Shown one piece after another: positions 1 through 8,156 of a DNA stretch of 64,000 bases. The notes under the pieces are model-generated. The model worked only from the letters and a program-made list of their open reading frames with translations. It made no database searches and was not told the origin of the DNA. The first letter of the stretch is position 1. The number at the start of each line of letters is the position of its first letter. This DNA is from SHLQ01 sp964517125 (GTDB taxonomy: Bacteria > Actinomycetota > Acidimicrobiia > Acidimicrobiales > SHLQ01). Where the stretch lies: positions 38,874 through 102,873 of the forward strand of contig CAZFBD010000007.1 of the NCBI GenBank assembly GCA_964517125.1, given 5' to 3'. Made by a program: the position numbers and the translations under genes.

Positions 1-102
1 AAGCGGCGGCAGGAACTGGCCATGGGCGCAGCCGGCGCCACGGTGGCCATCACCGGGATAGGCCTGTTCGCGCTTGTGCGGTGGCTGCTCCGCCGTCGGT
101 GA
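1..102 (+). CDS. C-terminal tail of a membrane protein (partial)
   Basis: An open frame enters from the left edge and stops with TGA at 100-102. The 33 visible residues contain one hydrophobic stretch (roughly residues 8-27) followed by an arginine-rich end (LLRRR). That is a membrane segment with a positively charged cytoplasmic tail. The gene converges with the protease gene that ends at 106, leaving a 3-nt gap. The function cannot be told from this fragment. Confidence 0.6.
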   Translation, partial: KRRQELAMGAAGATVAITGIGLFALVRWLLRRR

Positions 103-105
103 CGT

Positions 106-1338
106 TCAGGAACGCCGGGGCTGGGCGCCGAGCGTGACCGTGGTGACCGAGCCGACCGCGGTGTATTCGGCGTCGTTGTCGGTTGCGTCGGGGCCGGCGG
201 GAACATCGCGACGGACGTAGCGGACTTCGATTCGCTCGTCGGGTGCGTGGTAGCTCATTGCCTGGTTCAGGTCGCCCAGGTCGACGACGTTGATTTCGTT
301 GATGCCAATGATGACGTCGCCAGCGGCGAGCCCGGCACGGGCGGCCGGTGTTTCGCTCCAGACACGTTGGACGAGCACGCCGCCCCGAACGCCACGCTGT
401 TCCTTGAGGCTGTCGGAGAGTGGAGAGATGACAACGCCGAGCCAGGCGTCGACCTCGGTGGAGCCGTTCTCGACCAGGTCGGTGGCAATGCGGCGGGCGA
501 GGCCGGTGGGGATGGCGTAGTTGGCACCCTCGGGGCCAACAACGGCCATGGCAACAACGCCACCGTTCTCATCGACGATCGGGGCGCCGGCCCAGGAAGA
601 GTCGAGTTCGGTGGAGAGCCGGAACATACCCGACAGCAGATCGCCGTTCGGCAACATGACCACGTGGTCGTCGCCGATGACGTCGACCGTCTGCACGGTG
701 GGTTCGCTGCCACTGGTGTGGGCGGCGATGCTGACCAGCCGGTCGCGGAGTGCAACGGCACCGTTGGAGAAGATGGCGGGCTCGAGTTCGGGTGAGGCGA
801 TCTTGAGGACCGCGACGCCCGACACCGGGTCGGAGGCCAGAACAAGCGCTGGCATGGAGCGGCCGTCGGGCAGCGTCGCTGAGATGTTCGTGGCGCCGAT
901 GATGGAGTGCGCCGACGTGAGCAGCAGCCCGTCGCCCCGGTACAAGATGGCCTGCGCCAGCGGCTGGGGGGCTTCGCCACCGAGATGCAGCCCAACGACG
1001 GCGCCGCGGTTGGGCTGGGAGATTTCGAACGCCCATTCGTCGAAGCCCACCGGAGCCTCGGCGGTGGTGAACAGCGTGCTTGGGGTGATCTCGTTGGTGG
1101 GGAAGGTGGTGACTGTTGAGGGCGGCCGGTCGGAGAGCAGCCAGGCGAGGCCAACGAAGACCGCGCCGGCGATGAAGGAGACGACCATCTCGGGCCAACG
1201 CCGTCCGCCGGCACGCCGAGCCGCCATGTTTGCGGCGGCCTGCTCGGCGCCGGCCTCTGCGGGATGACGCCAAAGACGGTCAGGTGCCGGCATCGGCTCG
1301 CCGGAACCCGGCCCCTCGTCGTCCATGTGATCTGCCAC
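106..1338 (-). CDS. Membrane-anchored trypsin-like/PDZ protein, catalytic Ser replaced
   Basis: A 410-residue HtrA/S1C-type protein. An N-terminal cytoplasmic segment with a LWRHPAE motif (common in actinobacterial membrane proteases) is followed by one TM helix (about residues 50-70), a trypsin-like domain and a C-terminal PDZ domain (VRGGVLVQRV, AGLAAGDVIIGINE). The His region (TSAHSIIGA) and Asp region (SDPVSGVAVLK) are recognisable, but the usual GNSGGP is SSWAGAP, which puts Ala near residue 250 at the nucleophile position. It may therefore be an inactive pseudoprotease or PDZ scaffold. The start is the GTG at 1338 because a TACGAT box lies 8 nt upstream (leaderless geometry); a TTG at 1347 is the longer alternative. 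It is divergent from moaE. Confidence 0.8.
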   Translation of the reverse strand: MADHMDDEGPGSGEPMPAPDRLWRHPAEAGAEQAAANMAARRAGGRRWPEMVVSFIAGAVFVGLAWLLSDRPPSTVTTFPTNEITPSTLFTTAEAPVGFDEWAFEISQPNRGAVVGLHLGGEAPQPLAQAILYRGDGLLLTSAHSIIGATNISATLPDGRSMPALVLASDPVSGVAVLKIASPELEPAIFSNGAVALRDRLVSIAAHTSGSEPTVQTVDVIGDDHVVMLPNGDLLSGMFRLSTELDSSWAGAPIVDENGGVVAMAVVGPEGANYAIPTGLARRIATDLVENGSTEVDAWLGVVISPLSDSLKEQRGVRGGVLVQRVWSETPAARAGLAAGDVIIGINEINVVDLGDLNQAMSYHAPDERIEVRYVRRDVPAGPDATDNDAEYTAVGSVTTVTLGAQPRRS

Positions 1339-1346
1339 GGGGGTCA

Positions 1347-1352
1347 ATCGTA
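1347..1352 (-). promoter_or_regulatory. -10 box for leaderless protease-like gene
   Basis: TACGAT on the minus strand, 8 nt before the GTG at 1338. It matches the TANNNT-N6-8-RTG layout seen at several other genes in the window. No convincing -35 element is visible. Confidence 0.45.
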
Positions 1353-1535
1353 GCGATTCGCTGTGTCAGCGTTGCCGCGCCCCAGGAGATCTGCCGCGCT
1401 GTGGAGTGCGCGCAAACCCCATGAAATCGTTCGGTTGCCGCCAATTTCACCGCAGTTTGTGACGAAGACCACACGCTCGGTGCTCGATGTTGCGGTCTTG
1501 ACCCGGGTCGAATCGAACCTGCGGGCGTTTGGGCG

Positions 1536-1541
1536 TACGAT
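1536..1541 (+). promoter_or_regulatory. -10 box for leaderless moaE
   Basis: TACGAT lies 7 nt before the GTG at 1549 and overlaps the ATG at 1540. A transcript starting at the normal distance would begin at the GTG, so the GTG is preferred as the start. A TTGACC at 1498 is 32 nt away, too far to be its -35. Confidence 0.45.
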
Positions 1542-1548
1542 GTCAGCC

Positions 1549-2061
1549 GTGCCCGATCCCTCCCATGGCCCCTCCGGAAACACCTGGCTGGCCATCACCG
1601 AGACCGAACCCCCCATCGCCGCCGCATACCAATGGGCCGTCCAGCCCGACTGTGGTGCCGTGGTGCTGTTCAGCGGTACTGCACGCGACCATTCCAAGAA
1701 CCGTCCCGATGTCAGCCAGCTCGCCTACGAGGCCTACGAGGAACATCTCCTCGAGCGTTTCGAGCGACTCGTGGACGAAATCCGCAATCAATGGCCCGAT
1801 GTTCGTAGGGTGGTGATCATGCATCGTGTCGGAGAGGTGCCAATTGGCGAGTCCACGGTCATCGTCGTGGCGGCGTCGCCCCATCGCGATGCAGCGTTCG
1901 AGGCAGCCCGCTATGGCATCGATCGTCTGAAGGCCACCGCACCTGTGTGGAAGCGTGAAGTGTGGGCCGAGGGTGAGAGCTGGGGGCTCGACGCTCGAGA
2001 AATCGATGAAGTGGGTATCGGCTCGCCCGCCCCAGAGCCCCGAGGATCCGCCGCCAAATGA
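1549..2061 (+). CDS. moaE: Molybdopterin synthase catalytic subunit MoaE
   Basis: A 170-residue MoaE-family protein. MoaE pairs with thiocarboxylated MoaD to insert the dithiolene sulfurs into precursor Z (cPMP), giving molybdopterin. Diagnostic segments are GAVVLFSGTARDHS near the N terminus, VVIMHRVGEVPIGES in the middle and the lysine-rich active-site block TAPVWKREVWAEGE near the C terminus. An in-frame ATG at 1540 would add three residues; it overlaps the apparent -10 box, so GTG 1549 is chosen. The stop overlaps the next start (ATGA). No other moa genes are in the window. Confidence 0.88.
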   Translation: MPDPSHGPSGNTWLAITETEPPIAAAYQWAVQPDCGAVVLFSGTARDHSKNRPDVSQLAYEAYEEHLLERFERLVDEIRNQWPDVRRVVIMHRVGEVPIGESTVIVVAASPHRDAAFEAARYGIDRLKATAPVWKREVWAEGESWGLDAREIDEVGIGSPAPEPRGSAAK

Positions 2062-2351
2062 GCAATGCACCAGTGCTGTTTCTTCTTGGCGCCGTCACGC
2101 TCTCCCTGCTCGGTGGCATGGTCGTGTGGCTGCTCAACCGACCCCGCAAAGAACGGTTCGGTTCCAGCATCGACACCTTCAACCGCGACCTCGACGCCCT
2201 GGCCCCGCCCGGAACCCGGCGAGCCGGACCCACCCAGCAGCGTCCCCCTGCCCAGACCCACGCCCGTCGCTCATCTCCAAACGGCGTTCCGAGCTCGCCT
2301 GGTGTTGGGCCTCGGCCAGCCCCGGGCCCCAACCCACGGCGAGAGCAGTAG
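2058..2351 (+). CDS. Small single-pass membrane protein, unknown
   Basis: A 97-residue protein whose ATG overlaps the moaE stop by 4 nt (ATGA), implying translational coupling. Residues 5-25 form one TM helix (LFLLGAVTLSLLGGMVVWLL). The rest is a basic, proline-rich, probably disordered cytoplasmic tail. I do not recognise a family. The coupling to moaE and closeness to mreB (3 nt) support it being a real gene. Confidence 0.6.
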   Translation: MSNAPVLFLLGAVTLSLLGGMVVWLLNRPRKERFGSSIDTFNRDLDALAPPGTRRAGPTQQRPPAQTHARRSSPNGVPSSPGVGPRPAPGPNPRREQ

Positions 2352-2354
2352 TCC

Positions 2355-3359
2355 ATGGCACGCGACCTCGCGATCGATCTCGGCACGGCGAACACGCTTG
2401 TCTACGCCCGTGGCGAAGGGATTGTGCTCAACGAGCCGTCCGTGATCGCGCTCAACTCGCAGAACAACGAGGTTCTGGCCATCGGGTCCGATGCCTGGCA
2501 GATGATCGGCCGCACGCCCAGCCACATCGTCGCGGTTCGACCGCTCCGCAAGGGTGCCATCACCGACTTCGACGTCACCCAGCGCATGATCCGGCTCGTC
2601 CTGGAGCGGGTGGGTGTCAGTCGTTTCAACCGGCCTCGCGTCGTCATCTGTGTTCCGTCTGCCATCACGGCGGTGGAGCGTCGAGCTGTCACCGAGGCGG
2701 CGCGTCGGGCCGGCGCCAGCGACGCCCAACTCATCGAACAGCCCATCGCAGCGGCGATCGGCGCCAACCTGCCCATCAATGAGCCGCTCGGGAACATGGT
2801 GGTCGACGTTGGTGGCGGTACCTCGGAGTCGGCCATCCTGTCGCTCGGTGGTGTCGTTGCCCTCGAAGCGATTCGGGTTGGATCCTTCGACATCGACGCC
2901 GCGATTCAGGCCTGGGTCCGTCGTGAATATGGCATCGCCATTGGCGAACGCACGGCGGAAGACATCAAGCTCACCATTGGCTCGGCGGCCAAGACTGCGA
3001 ACGAGGTGCGGGCCGAGGTTCGGGGGCGCGAGCTCATGAGTGGTCTGCCCAAGACGATCGTGTTGTCGCCCGAGGAGATCCGGGTTGCCATCGACGAGCC
3101 AGTATCGGCCATCGTCGATTCGGTCCTGTCGTGTATTGCGCAGGCTCCGCCAGAACTGTCGCAGGATCTGATCATGCAGGGCATCCACCTGGTTGGTGGC
3201 GGCGGCATGTTGCGGGGCCTCGACGTTCGTCTCCAGGGTGAAACCAACGTGAAGGTGCAAACCGTCGAGACCCCCTTGGAATGTGTGGTGCACGGCGCCG
3301 GTCGCTGCATCGAGTCGTTCGAGGCACTGAAAGTGATGTTCCTCGGCGGACGCAAGTGA
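2355..3359 (+). CDS. mreB: MreB/Mbl-like bacterial actin
   Basis: A 334-residue actin-fold ATPase of the MreB family; family members polymerise under the membrane and guide peptidoglycan synthesis in rod cells. It has the phosphate-1 loop DLGTANT (residues 8-14), the phosphate-2 loop VDVGGGTSES (about 149-158) and the adenosine-binding stretch VGGGGMLRGLD (about 279-289). The length matches the family. mreC and mreD are not adjacent, so this could be a second, stand-alone MreB/Mbl paralogue. It starts 3 nt after the upstream gene and its stop overlaps the next GTG. Confidence 0.85.
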   Translation: MARDLAIDLGTANTLVYARGEGIVLNEPSVIALNSQNNEVLAIGSDAWQMIGRTPSHIVAVRPLRKGAITDFDVTQRMIRLVLERVGVSRFNRPRVVICVPSAITAVERRAVTEAARRAGASDAQLIEQPIAAAIGANLPINEPLGNMVVDVGGGTSESAILSLGGVVALEAIRVGSFDIDAAIQAWVRREYGIAIGERTAEDIKLTIGSAAKTANEVRAEVRGRELMSGLPKTIVLSPEEIRVAIDEPVSAIVDSVLSCIAQAPPELSQDLIMQGIHLVGGGGMLRGLDVRLQGETNVKVQTVETPLECVVHGAGRCIESFEALKVMFLGGRK

Positions 3360-3769
3360 GCGTGCAGACCGCGCCAACCGGAACCTGCCTCTGCGGCGAG
3401 CTCACCTATTCGGTCGACGGTCCGCTACGCAACATCCTCCACTGCCATTGCCTCAACTGTCAGCGAGTCAGCGGCAACTTCGTGGCGAGCAGTGGTTGTG
3501 CCACCGCCGACCTCACCATTCACGACGAACAGACACTTCGCTGGTTCGATCTCGGCTACGCCCGCTACGGCTTCTGCTCCACGTGCGGATCGTCGCTGTT
3601 CTGGCAGGGAGCCGAACACACCGACCGCACCAGCCTGCAAGCCGGTTCCCTCCTCGATCCGAGTGGCCTGGAGCTCGAAGGAATCTGGTTCGTTGCCGAC
3701 GCGCAGTCACACAACGCCATCGACACCACGGTTCCCCACTTTGACGGCAACGGTGACGGAAACGTCTGA
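3356..3769 (+). CDS. GFA / CENP-V family zinc protein
   Basis: A 137-residue protein of the glutathione-dependent formaldehyde-activating (GFA) domain family, which binds two zinc ions. Zinc ligands are seen in GTCLCGEL (residues 9-16), HCHCLNCQRVSG (about 32-43) and CSTCGSSLFW (about 77-86). The GTG start overlaps the mreB stop (GTGA), so it is probably cotranscribed. Many GFA-fold proteins are not true S-(hydroxymethyl)glutathione synthases, and actinobacteria usually lack glutathione, so the substrate is open. The end of the frame overlaps the start of the HAD fragment. Confidence 0.78.
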   Translation: MSVQTAPTGTCLCGELTYSVDGPLRNILHCHCLNCQRVSGNFVASSGCATADLTIHDEQTLRWFDLGYARYGFCSTCGSSLFWQGAEHTDRTSLQAGSLLDPSGLELEGIWFVADAQSHNAIDTTVPHFDGNGDGNV

Positions 3770-4036
3770 GATTCCGGTCCAGGCCGTCATGTGGGACTTC
3801 GACGGAACGATCCTNNNNNNNNNNNNNNNNNNNNNNNNNNNNNNNNNNNNNNNNNNNNNNNNNNNNNNNNNNNNNNNNNNNNNNNNNNNNNNNNNNNNNN
3901 NNNNNNNNNNNNNNAAACGTCTGAGATTCCGGTCCAGGCCGTCATGTGGGACTTCGACGGAACGATCCTGGACACCGAATTGCTGGAGTACCTTGATCGT
4001 GATCTCGTTTTTGGCCCGCGAGGGGCGCACACATGA
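3753..4036 (+). pseudogene. HAD-superfamily phosphatase, 5' fragment broken at assembly gap
   Basis: A GTG at 3753, overlapping the upstream stop, opens a frame with HAD motif I (AVMWDFDGTI). It runs into the N gap and reappears on the other side as DFDGTILDTELLEYL, but stops with TGA at 4034-4036. Collapsing the 55-bp duplication around the gap gives a continuous 42-codon frame. A functional HAD hydrolase needs about 200 residues, so motifs II-IV are missing. Either real sequence was lost at the assembly branch or the gene is a deletion remnant in this strain. Confidence 0.55.
3815..3914. other. Assembly gap (100 N) flanked by identical 55-bp ends
   Basis: Exactly 100 Ns. The 55 bases before the gap (3760-3814) are identical to the 55 bases after it (3915-3969). 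That is the overlap left between neighbouring contigs of a k=55 assembly graph, so the true gap size is unknown and may be zero. Confidence 0.95.
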
Positions 4037-4064
4037 CAGCGATCGCCCGGCCCGGGAGGCGTCC

Positions 4065-5786
4065 GTGAAACTTCAACTCACATGGTCCGGTGGAACCGCC
4101 GCATTCGATCAGGGACAGAACCCCACCGTGGGCCGGGTCCCCGACGCCTCGGTCACCATTCCCGACGCTCAGGTATCGCGGGCTCATCTGAGCTTTGTCT
4201 TCGTGAACGACCTGTGGACCTTCGAGGACACCTCCTCCAACGGCACGTTCATCGGCGGCCAACGGGTCACGGTCGGCGGCATTGCGGGTCCCATCTCCAT
4301 GCACCTCGGCGGTCCAACAGGACCGGTTCTGAACGTGGCTCCCGTGGCCGACCAGGCTCCGGTTGCACCTCTGGCGCCTCCCGTCGTCACGCCACCTCCA
4401 GCCCCGGTACCTCCGGCGCCCGCGCCAGCTGCACCTCCACCTCCCCACGTTGCCGCTCCCGCGCCTGTGCCACCGCAGCCGGTTCGCCCCGCTGTTGCCG
4501 CCGGTCCGGTTGCCGACATGTCACGTCAGACCGTCCGCCTCGACGACCGGCAACTGCGCCTCGAGCTCGATGGCAAAATGCACGTCTTCACGCCGGGAAC
4601 CAGGGTGGTTGTGGGCCGCGACCCATCGGCCGACGTGCACTCCGACAGCCAGCTCGTGAGCGGGCACCACTGCGCGTTCTCCCACGATGGGGCGTCCTGG
4701 TGGGTCGAAGACCTGCAGAGCTCGCGGGGAACGTGGATCGACGGCCGCAAGATCACGCGCAAGCGCATCGAGGGGGCGTTCTTTGTTCTCCTTGGTGACG
4801 ACGATGCGGGCGAGCCGCTCCGAGTCATCACCGCGGGGGAACATCGCAAGCCACGGGACCGGACAGCGCTCCTTGTCGCTGGAACCGCCCTTGCGGTTGC
4901 CCTGATCGGAGGGTTGCTCGCCTTCGCCTTCTGGCCCGACACGAGCGAGGGTGACGCGATCATCGCCCAGGTGCAGGCCCAGCTCGAAGAACAGCGCATG
5001 ACGTCGGCCGAGCTCGCGGCGTCGCAGGCCGATGCCCAGCGACAGCTCAGTGAGGCCCTTGCCAACGGCGGAGGTGACAACAGCGGAAGCGAGCTCCGGG
5101 CGGCGCGCCTCGCAACAGCGTTGATCTCGGTCCCCGATGAAGACGGCAACATCATCGGAACCGGCTCCGGTGCGCTCGTGTCCGACGACGGCCTCATTCT
5201 GACCAACATTCATGTGGTCCTTCCCGGGTTGGAGTTCGAACGGACCGGCGACTCCACGTTCGCGAACTCGGTCGACCCGGAGCGAGTCATCGTGGCGTTC
5301 CCGAGCGAAGACGGTGGACCAGCGGATCGGACGTACATCGCCGAACAGGTCGCAGCGCATCCCGCACACGACGCCGCGCTGATTCGGGTCGTCGAAGCGC
5401 TCGACGGGAACATGGACGAACTGCCCGAGCCCCTTCCGCTAGGCGACTCCACCCTGTTGCGCGCTGGCGATGAGATCGCCGTGGTGGGGTATCCGGGTAC
5501 CGCATTCACCCAGCGCGTCAGCATCGCACTCAGCAACTTCCAGAGCTTCCAACCATGCGTGAACGATGGCAACCCCGTCGACGTTGGTTGGGGCTGCTTG
5601 CGCGACTACGACGAGGGCTACCTGAACCTTGCGGGCGAAACCCTCGAGGGTGGTTCGTCGGGTGGGCCCATCCTGCGGAACGGCACGATCGTCGGGATTC
5701 AGCTGGGGACCTTTGGTGACCCCGGCGCAGCCAGTGCCCAGAACCTCGGCGTGCCGATCGACTTGATCAAAGACGATCTCTTCTAG
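4065..5786 (+). CDS. FHA-FHA-TM-trypsin-like serine protease
   Basis: A 573-residue fusion. An N-terminal FHA domain (residues 1-80; VGRVPDAS, SRAHLSF, SSNGTFIGG) is followed by a Pro/Ala-rich linker (about 90-150) and a second FHA domain (about 152-260; VGRDPSAD, SGHHCAF, SSRGTWIDG). Then come a TM helix (about 266-291), a short coiled coil and an extracytoplasmic S1C protease. The catalytic triad looks intact: H383 (TNIHVV), D436 (HDAALIRV) and S532 (GGSSGGP). FHA domains read phosphothreonine, so cytoplasmic Ser/Thr-kinase signals could control an outside protease. GTG 4065 is chosen because GGGAGG sits 5 nt upstream; a frame running through the gap is an artefact. Confidence 0.85.
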   Translation: MKLQLTWSGGTAAFDQGQNPTVGRVPDASVTIPDAQVSRAHLSFVFVNDLWTFEDTSSNGTFIGGQRVTVGGIAGPISMHLGGPTGPVLNVAPVADQAPVAPLAPPVVTPPPAPVPPAPAPAAPPPPHVAAPAPVPPQPVRPAVAAGPVADMSRQTVRLDDRQLRLELDGKMHVFTPGTRVVVGRDPSADVHSDSQLVSGHHCAFSHDGASWWVEDLQSSRGTWIDGRKITRKRIEGAFFVLLGDDDAGEPLRVITAGEHRKPRDRTALLVAGTALAVALIGGLLAFAFWPDTSEGDAIIAQVQAQLEEQRMTSAELAASQADAQRQLSEALANGGGDNSGSELRAARLATALISVPDEDGNIIGTGSGALVSDDGLILTNIHVVLPGLEFERTGDSTFANSVDPERVIVAFPSEDGGPADRTYIAEQVAAHPAHDAALIRVVEALDGNMDELPEPLPLGDSTLLRAGDEIAVVGYPGTAFTQRVSIALSNFQSFQPCVNDGNPVDVGWGCLRDYDEGYLNLAGETLEGGSSGGPILRNGTIVGIQLGTFGDPGAASAQNLGVPIDLIKDDLF

Positions 5787-5799
5787 CCGTCTTCAGTCC

Positions 5800-5805
5800 T
5801 AGGAT
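5800..5805 (+). promoter_or_regulatory. -10 box for leaderless hemB
   Basis: TAGGAT ends 7 nt before the ATG at 5813, with no Shine-Dalgarno sequence between them. This fits leaderless transcription. Confidence 0.5.
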
Positions 5806-5812
5806 TCCTTCC

Positions 5813-6868
5813 ATGAGCTTCCCTCAACGTCGGCTCCGCCGACTGCGCCGCACCGACACCATGCGCCGGATGGTCGCCGAAACCACGCTGTCGGTCGACG
5901 ATCTCATCGCTCCACTGTTCGTTCGCGAGAACATCACCAGTCCACAGCCGATTCAGTCGCTCCCGGGCGTGATGCAACACACGATGGACTCCCTCATCCG
6001 TGAGGCCACGGAGCTACGCGACCTGGGTGTGCCCGCCCTGATTCTGTTCGGTGTCCCGGCCGAGAAGGACGAGATCGGCTCCGGTGCGTTCGATCCGGGC
6101 GGCATCGTGCAGCTGGCGCTCGGCGAACTGCGCGAGACCCTCGGCGATTCCATGGTCCTCATCGCCGACCTCTGCGTCGACGAGTACACCTCGCATGGGC
6201 ACTGCGGGATCATCGACGCCGACGGCCATGTGGACAACGACGCCACCCTCGAGATCTACCAGAGGGTCGCGCTGGCCCAGGCTGTTGCCGGCGCCGACAT
6301 TGTGGCGCCGTCCGGAATGATGGACGGGCAGGTTGCTGCCATCCGCGACGCCCTCGATACCGACGGCTTCACCGACACCTCCATCCTTGCGTACGCGGCG
6401 AAATACGCCTCGGCGTTCTACGGGCCCTTCCGCGACGCTGTCGATGTTGAAATCGCCGATGGCGGAGACCGCAAGGGGTACCAGCAGGACCCGCGCAACG
6501 GCCGTGAAGCCATGGAGGAAATTGCCCTCGACATCGCCGAGGGAGCGGACATGGTCATGGTCAAGCCGGCGCTGTCCTATCTGGACATCATCCTGCGGGC
6601 CCGCCTGGACCTGAACATTCCGATCGCTGCGTATCACGTGTCTGGCGAGTACGCGATGCTCAAGGCCGCCGAGACAAACGGTTGGATCGACGGCGACGCT
6701 GCCGCACTCGAAATCCTCACGTCGATCAAGCGTGCGGGCGCCGACCTGATCCTCACCTACCTCACTCGCAGCATCGCCGAGACCCTCGCCGATCATCGAC
6801 CGGCGCTTGGCGCTGGACCCCGCGCAATCGAACCAGCGCGCGCCGAACTCAATCCCGGAGACAGCTGA
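5813..6868 (+). CDS. hemB: Delta-aminolevulinic acid dehydratase (porphobilinogen synthase)
   Basis: A 351-residue HemB that condenses two 5-aminolevulinates to porphobilinogen. The two Schiff-base lysine regions are expected at AYAAKYASAFYGPF and MVMVKPALSYLD. The metal site reads DLCVDEYTSHGHCG: the first and third cysteines of the zinc-type site are kept but the middle one is Asp, a mixed form between zinc- and magnesium-type sites. The gene appears leaderless and hemL starts 1 nt after its stop, so the pair is an operon for the C5 heme pathway. The N-terminal RRLRRLRRTDTMRRMV is typical of the family. Confidence 0.93.
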   Translation: MSFPQRRLRRLRRTDTMRRMVAETTLSVDDLIAPLFVRENITSPQPIQSLPGVMQHTMDSLIREATELRDLGVPALILFGVPAEKDEIGSGAFDPGGIVQLALGELRETLGDSMVLIADLCVDEYTSHGHCGIIDADGHVDNDATLEIYQRVALAQAVAGADIVAPSGMMDGQVAAIRDALDTDGFTDTSILAYAAKYASAFYGPFRDAVDVEIADGGDRKGYQQDPRNGREAMEEIALDIAEGADMVMVKPALSYLDIILRARLDLNIPIAAYHVSGEYAMLKAAETNGWIDGDAAALEILTSIKRAGADLILTYLTRSIAETLADHRPALGAGPRAIEPARAELNPGDS

Positions 6869-6869
6869 C

Positions 6870-8141
6870 ATGGCCCATACGAACGACGCCCTCTTCAGCC
6901 GAGGTAAAGACGTCATGCCCGGTGGCGTGAACTCGCCCGTGCGGTCCTTCCGCTCCGTGGGTGGAACGCCGTATTTCGTGGACCGCGCCGAGGGTCCATG
7001 GATTCACGACGTCGAGGGAAACCGGTACATCGACTACGTGCAGAGTTACGGTCCCGGAATTCTTGGCCACGCGCATCCCAAGGTCATCGAGGCGGTCACT
7101 GCCGCAGCAGCGCGCGGAACCAGCTACGGCGCCCCAACCCTGGGTGAGGTCGAGATCGCCGAGGAGATCACTCGGCGCATCGATGGTCTCGAGATGATCC
7201 GGCTCACATCGTCGGGAACCGAGGCGGCCATGTCCGCCATCCGTTTGGCTCGCGGGGCCACCGGCCGCGACACCATCATCAAGTTCGCCGGTTGCTACCA
7301 CGGACACACCGACTCGCTCCTTGCGGCTGGTGGATCCGGCGTGGCCAACCAAGGCCTCTCTGGCGGCGATGGCGTTCCGGACGGAGCGGTCGCAGACACG
7401 ATCGTTGCCCCGTTCAACGTCATCCCTGAAATCGACGAGACCGTGGCGGTCGTCGCTGTGGAACCCGTGGCCGCCAACATGGGGTTGGTGCCGCCGGCGT
7501 CCGGCTTCCTGCAGGGCCTGCGCGACGCATGTGACGAAGCTGGCGCACTGCTGCTGTTCGACGAGGTCATCACCGGCTTCCGCCTTGCCCATGGCGGCGC
7601 GGGGGAGTGGTCCGGCGTGCGCCCCGACGTGTGGGCGTTCGGCAAGGTCATCGGTGGTGGGCTGCCCGTGGGTTGTTTCGGTGCAAGCACCGAGGTCATG
7701 CAGCACGTCGCACCGCTTGGCGGCGTCTATCAGGGCGGCACGCTTTCCGGGAATCCGCTCGCCACTGCAGCGGGTCTCGCCACGCTCGAACTCCTCGACG
7801 AGGACGCCTACGTGGAACTCAACCGCATTGCTGCACGGCTCGCCGACGGTATGCAACGGGTCTTCGACGAGGCGGGCCTGACCGCCACCGTGCCGCGGGT
7901 GGGACCACTGGTGGGGCTGTTCTTCACCGACCAACAGCCCTCCAACTTCGACGAGGTCAAGGTCGCCGCCGAGAACGGCATCTACCCGAAGTTCTTCCAC
8001 GAGATGCTCTCTCGCGGCGTGGCGCTCGCTCCCGGCGCCTACGAGATTCTTTTCCCCGGGTTGTCCCACACCGATGCGGTCATCGACGAAACACTCGAGA
8101 TCATGGCCGATGCCGCAGCGGCGGTCGTTGCAGCCAGCTGA
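6870..8141 (+). CDS. hemL: Glutamate-1-semialdehyde 2,1-aminomutase
   Basis: A 423-residue PLP enzyme of the class III aminotransferase fold that converts glutamate-1-semialdehyde to 5-aminolevulinate, the substrate of HemB. The N-terminal PGGVNSPVRSFRSVGGTP, the glycine-rich SSGTEAAMSAIRLARG and the PLP lysine in WAFGKVIGGGLPVG are diagnostic. ATG 6870 is chosen because the conserved PGGVNSP start follows closely and GGAG lies 9 nt upstream; longer frames run back into hemB. It forms an operon with hemB. Confidence 0.95.
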   Translation: MAHTNDALFSRGKDVMPGGVNSPVRSFRSVGGTPYFVDRAEGPWIHDVEGNRYIDYVQSYGPGILGHAHPKVIEAVTAAAARGTSYGAPTLGEVEIAEEITRRIDGLEMIRLTSSGTEAAMSAIRLARGATGRDTIIKFAGCYHGHTDSLLAAGGSGVANQGLSGGDGVPDGAVADTIVAPFNVIPEIDETVAVVAVEPVAANMGLVPPASGFLQGLRDACDEAGALLLFDEVITGFRLAHGGAGEWSGVRPDVWAFGKVIGGGLPVGCFGASTEVMQHVAPLGGVYQGGTLSGNPLATAAGLATLELLDEDAYVELNRIAARLADGMQRVFDEAGLTATVPRVGPLVGLFFTDQQPSNFDEVKVAAENGIYPKFFHEMLSRGVALAPGAYEILFPGLSHTDAVIDETLEIMADAAAAVVAAS

Positions 8142-8156
8142 CCCGTACCCGACACG

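Noticed and set aside
1498..1503. TTGACC as a -35 box for moaE
   Set aside because: It is 32 nt from the TACGAT -10 box, far outside the normal 16-19 nt spacing.
3492..5786. A single 764-codon protein reading through the N gap into the FHA protease
   Set aside because: The frame reads a shadow of the GFA gene, unknown bases and HAD sequence out of frame. The real start is GTG 4065 with GGGAGG upstream.
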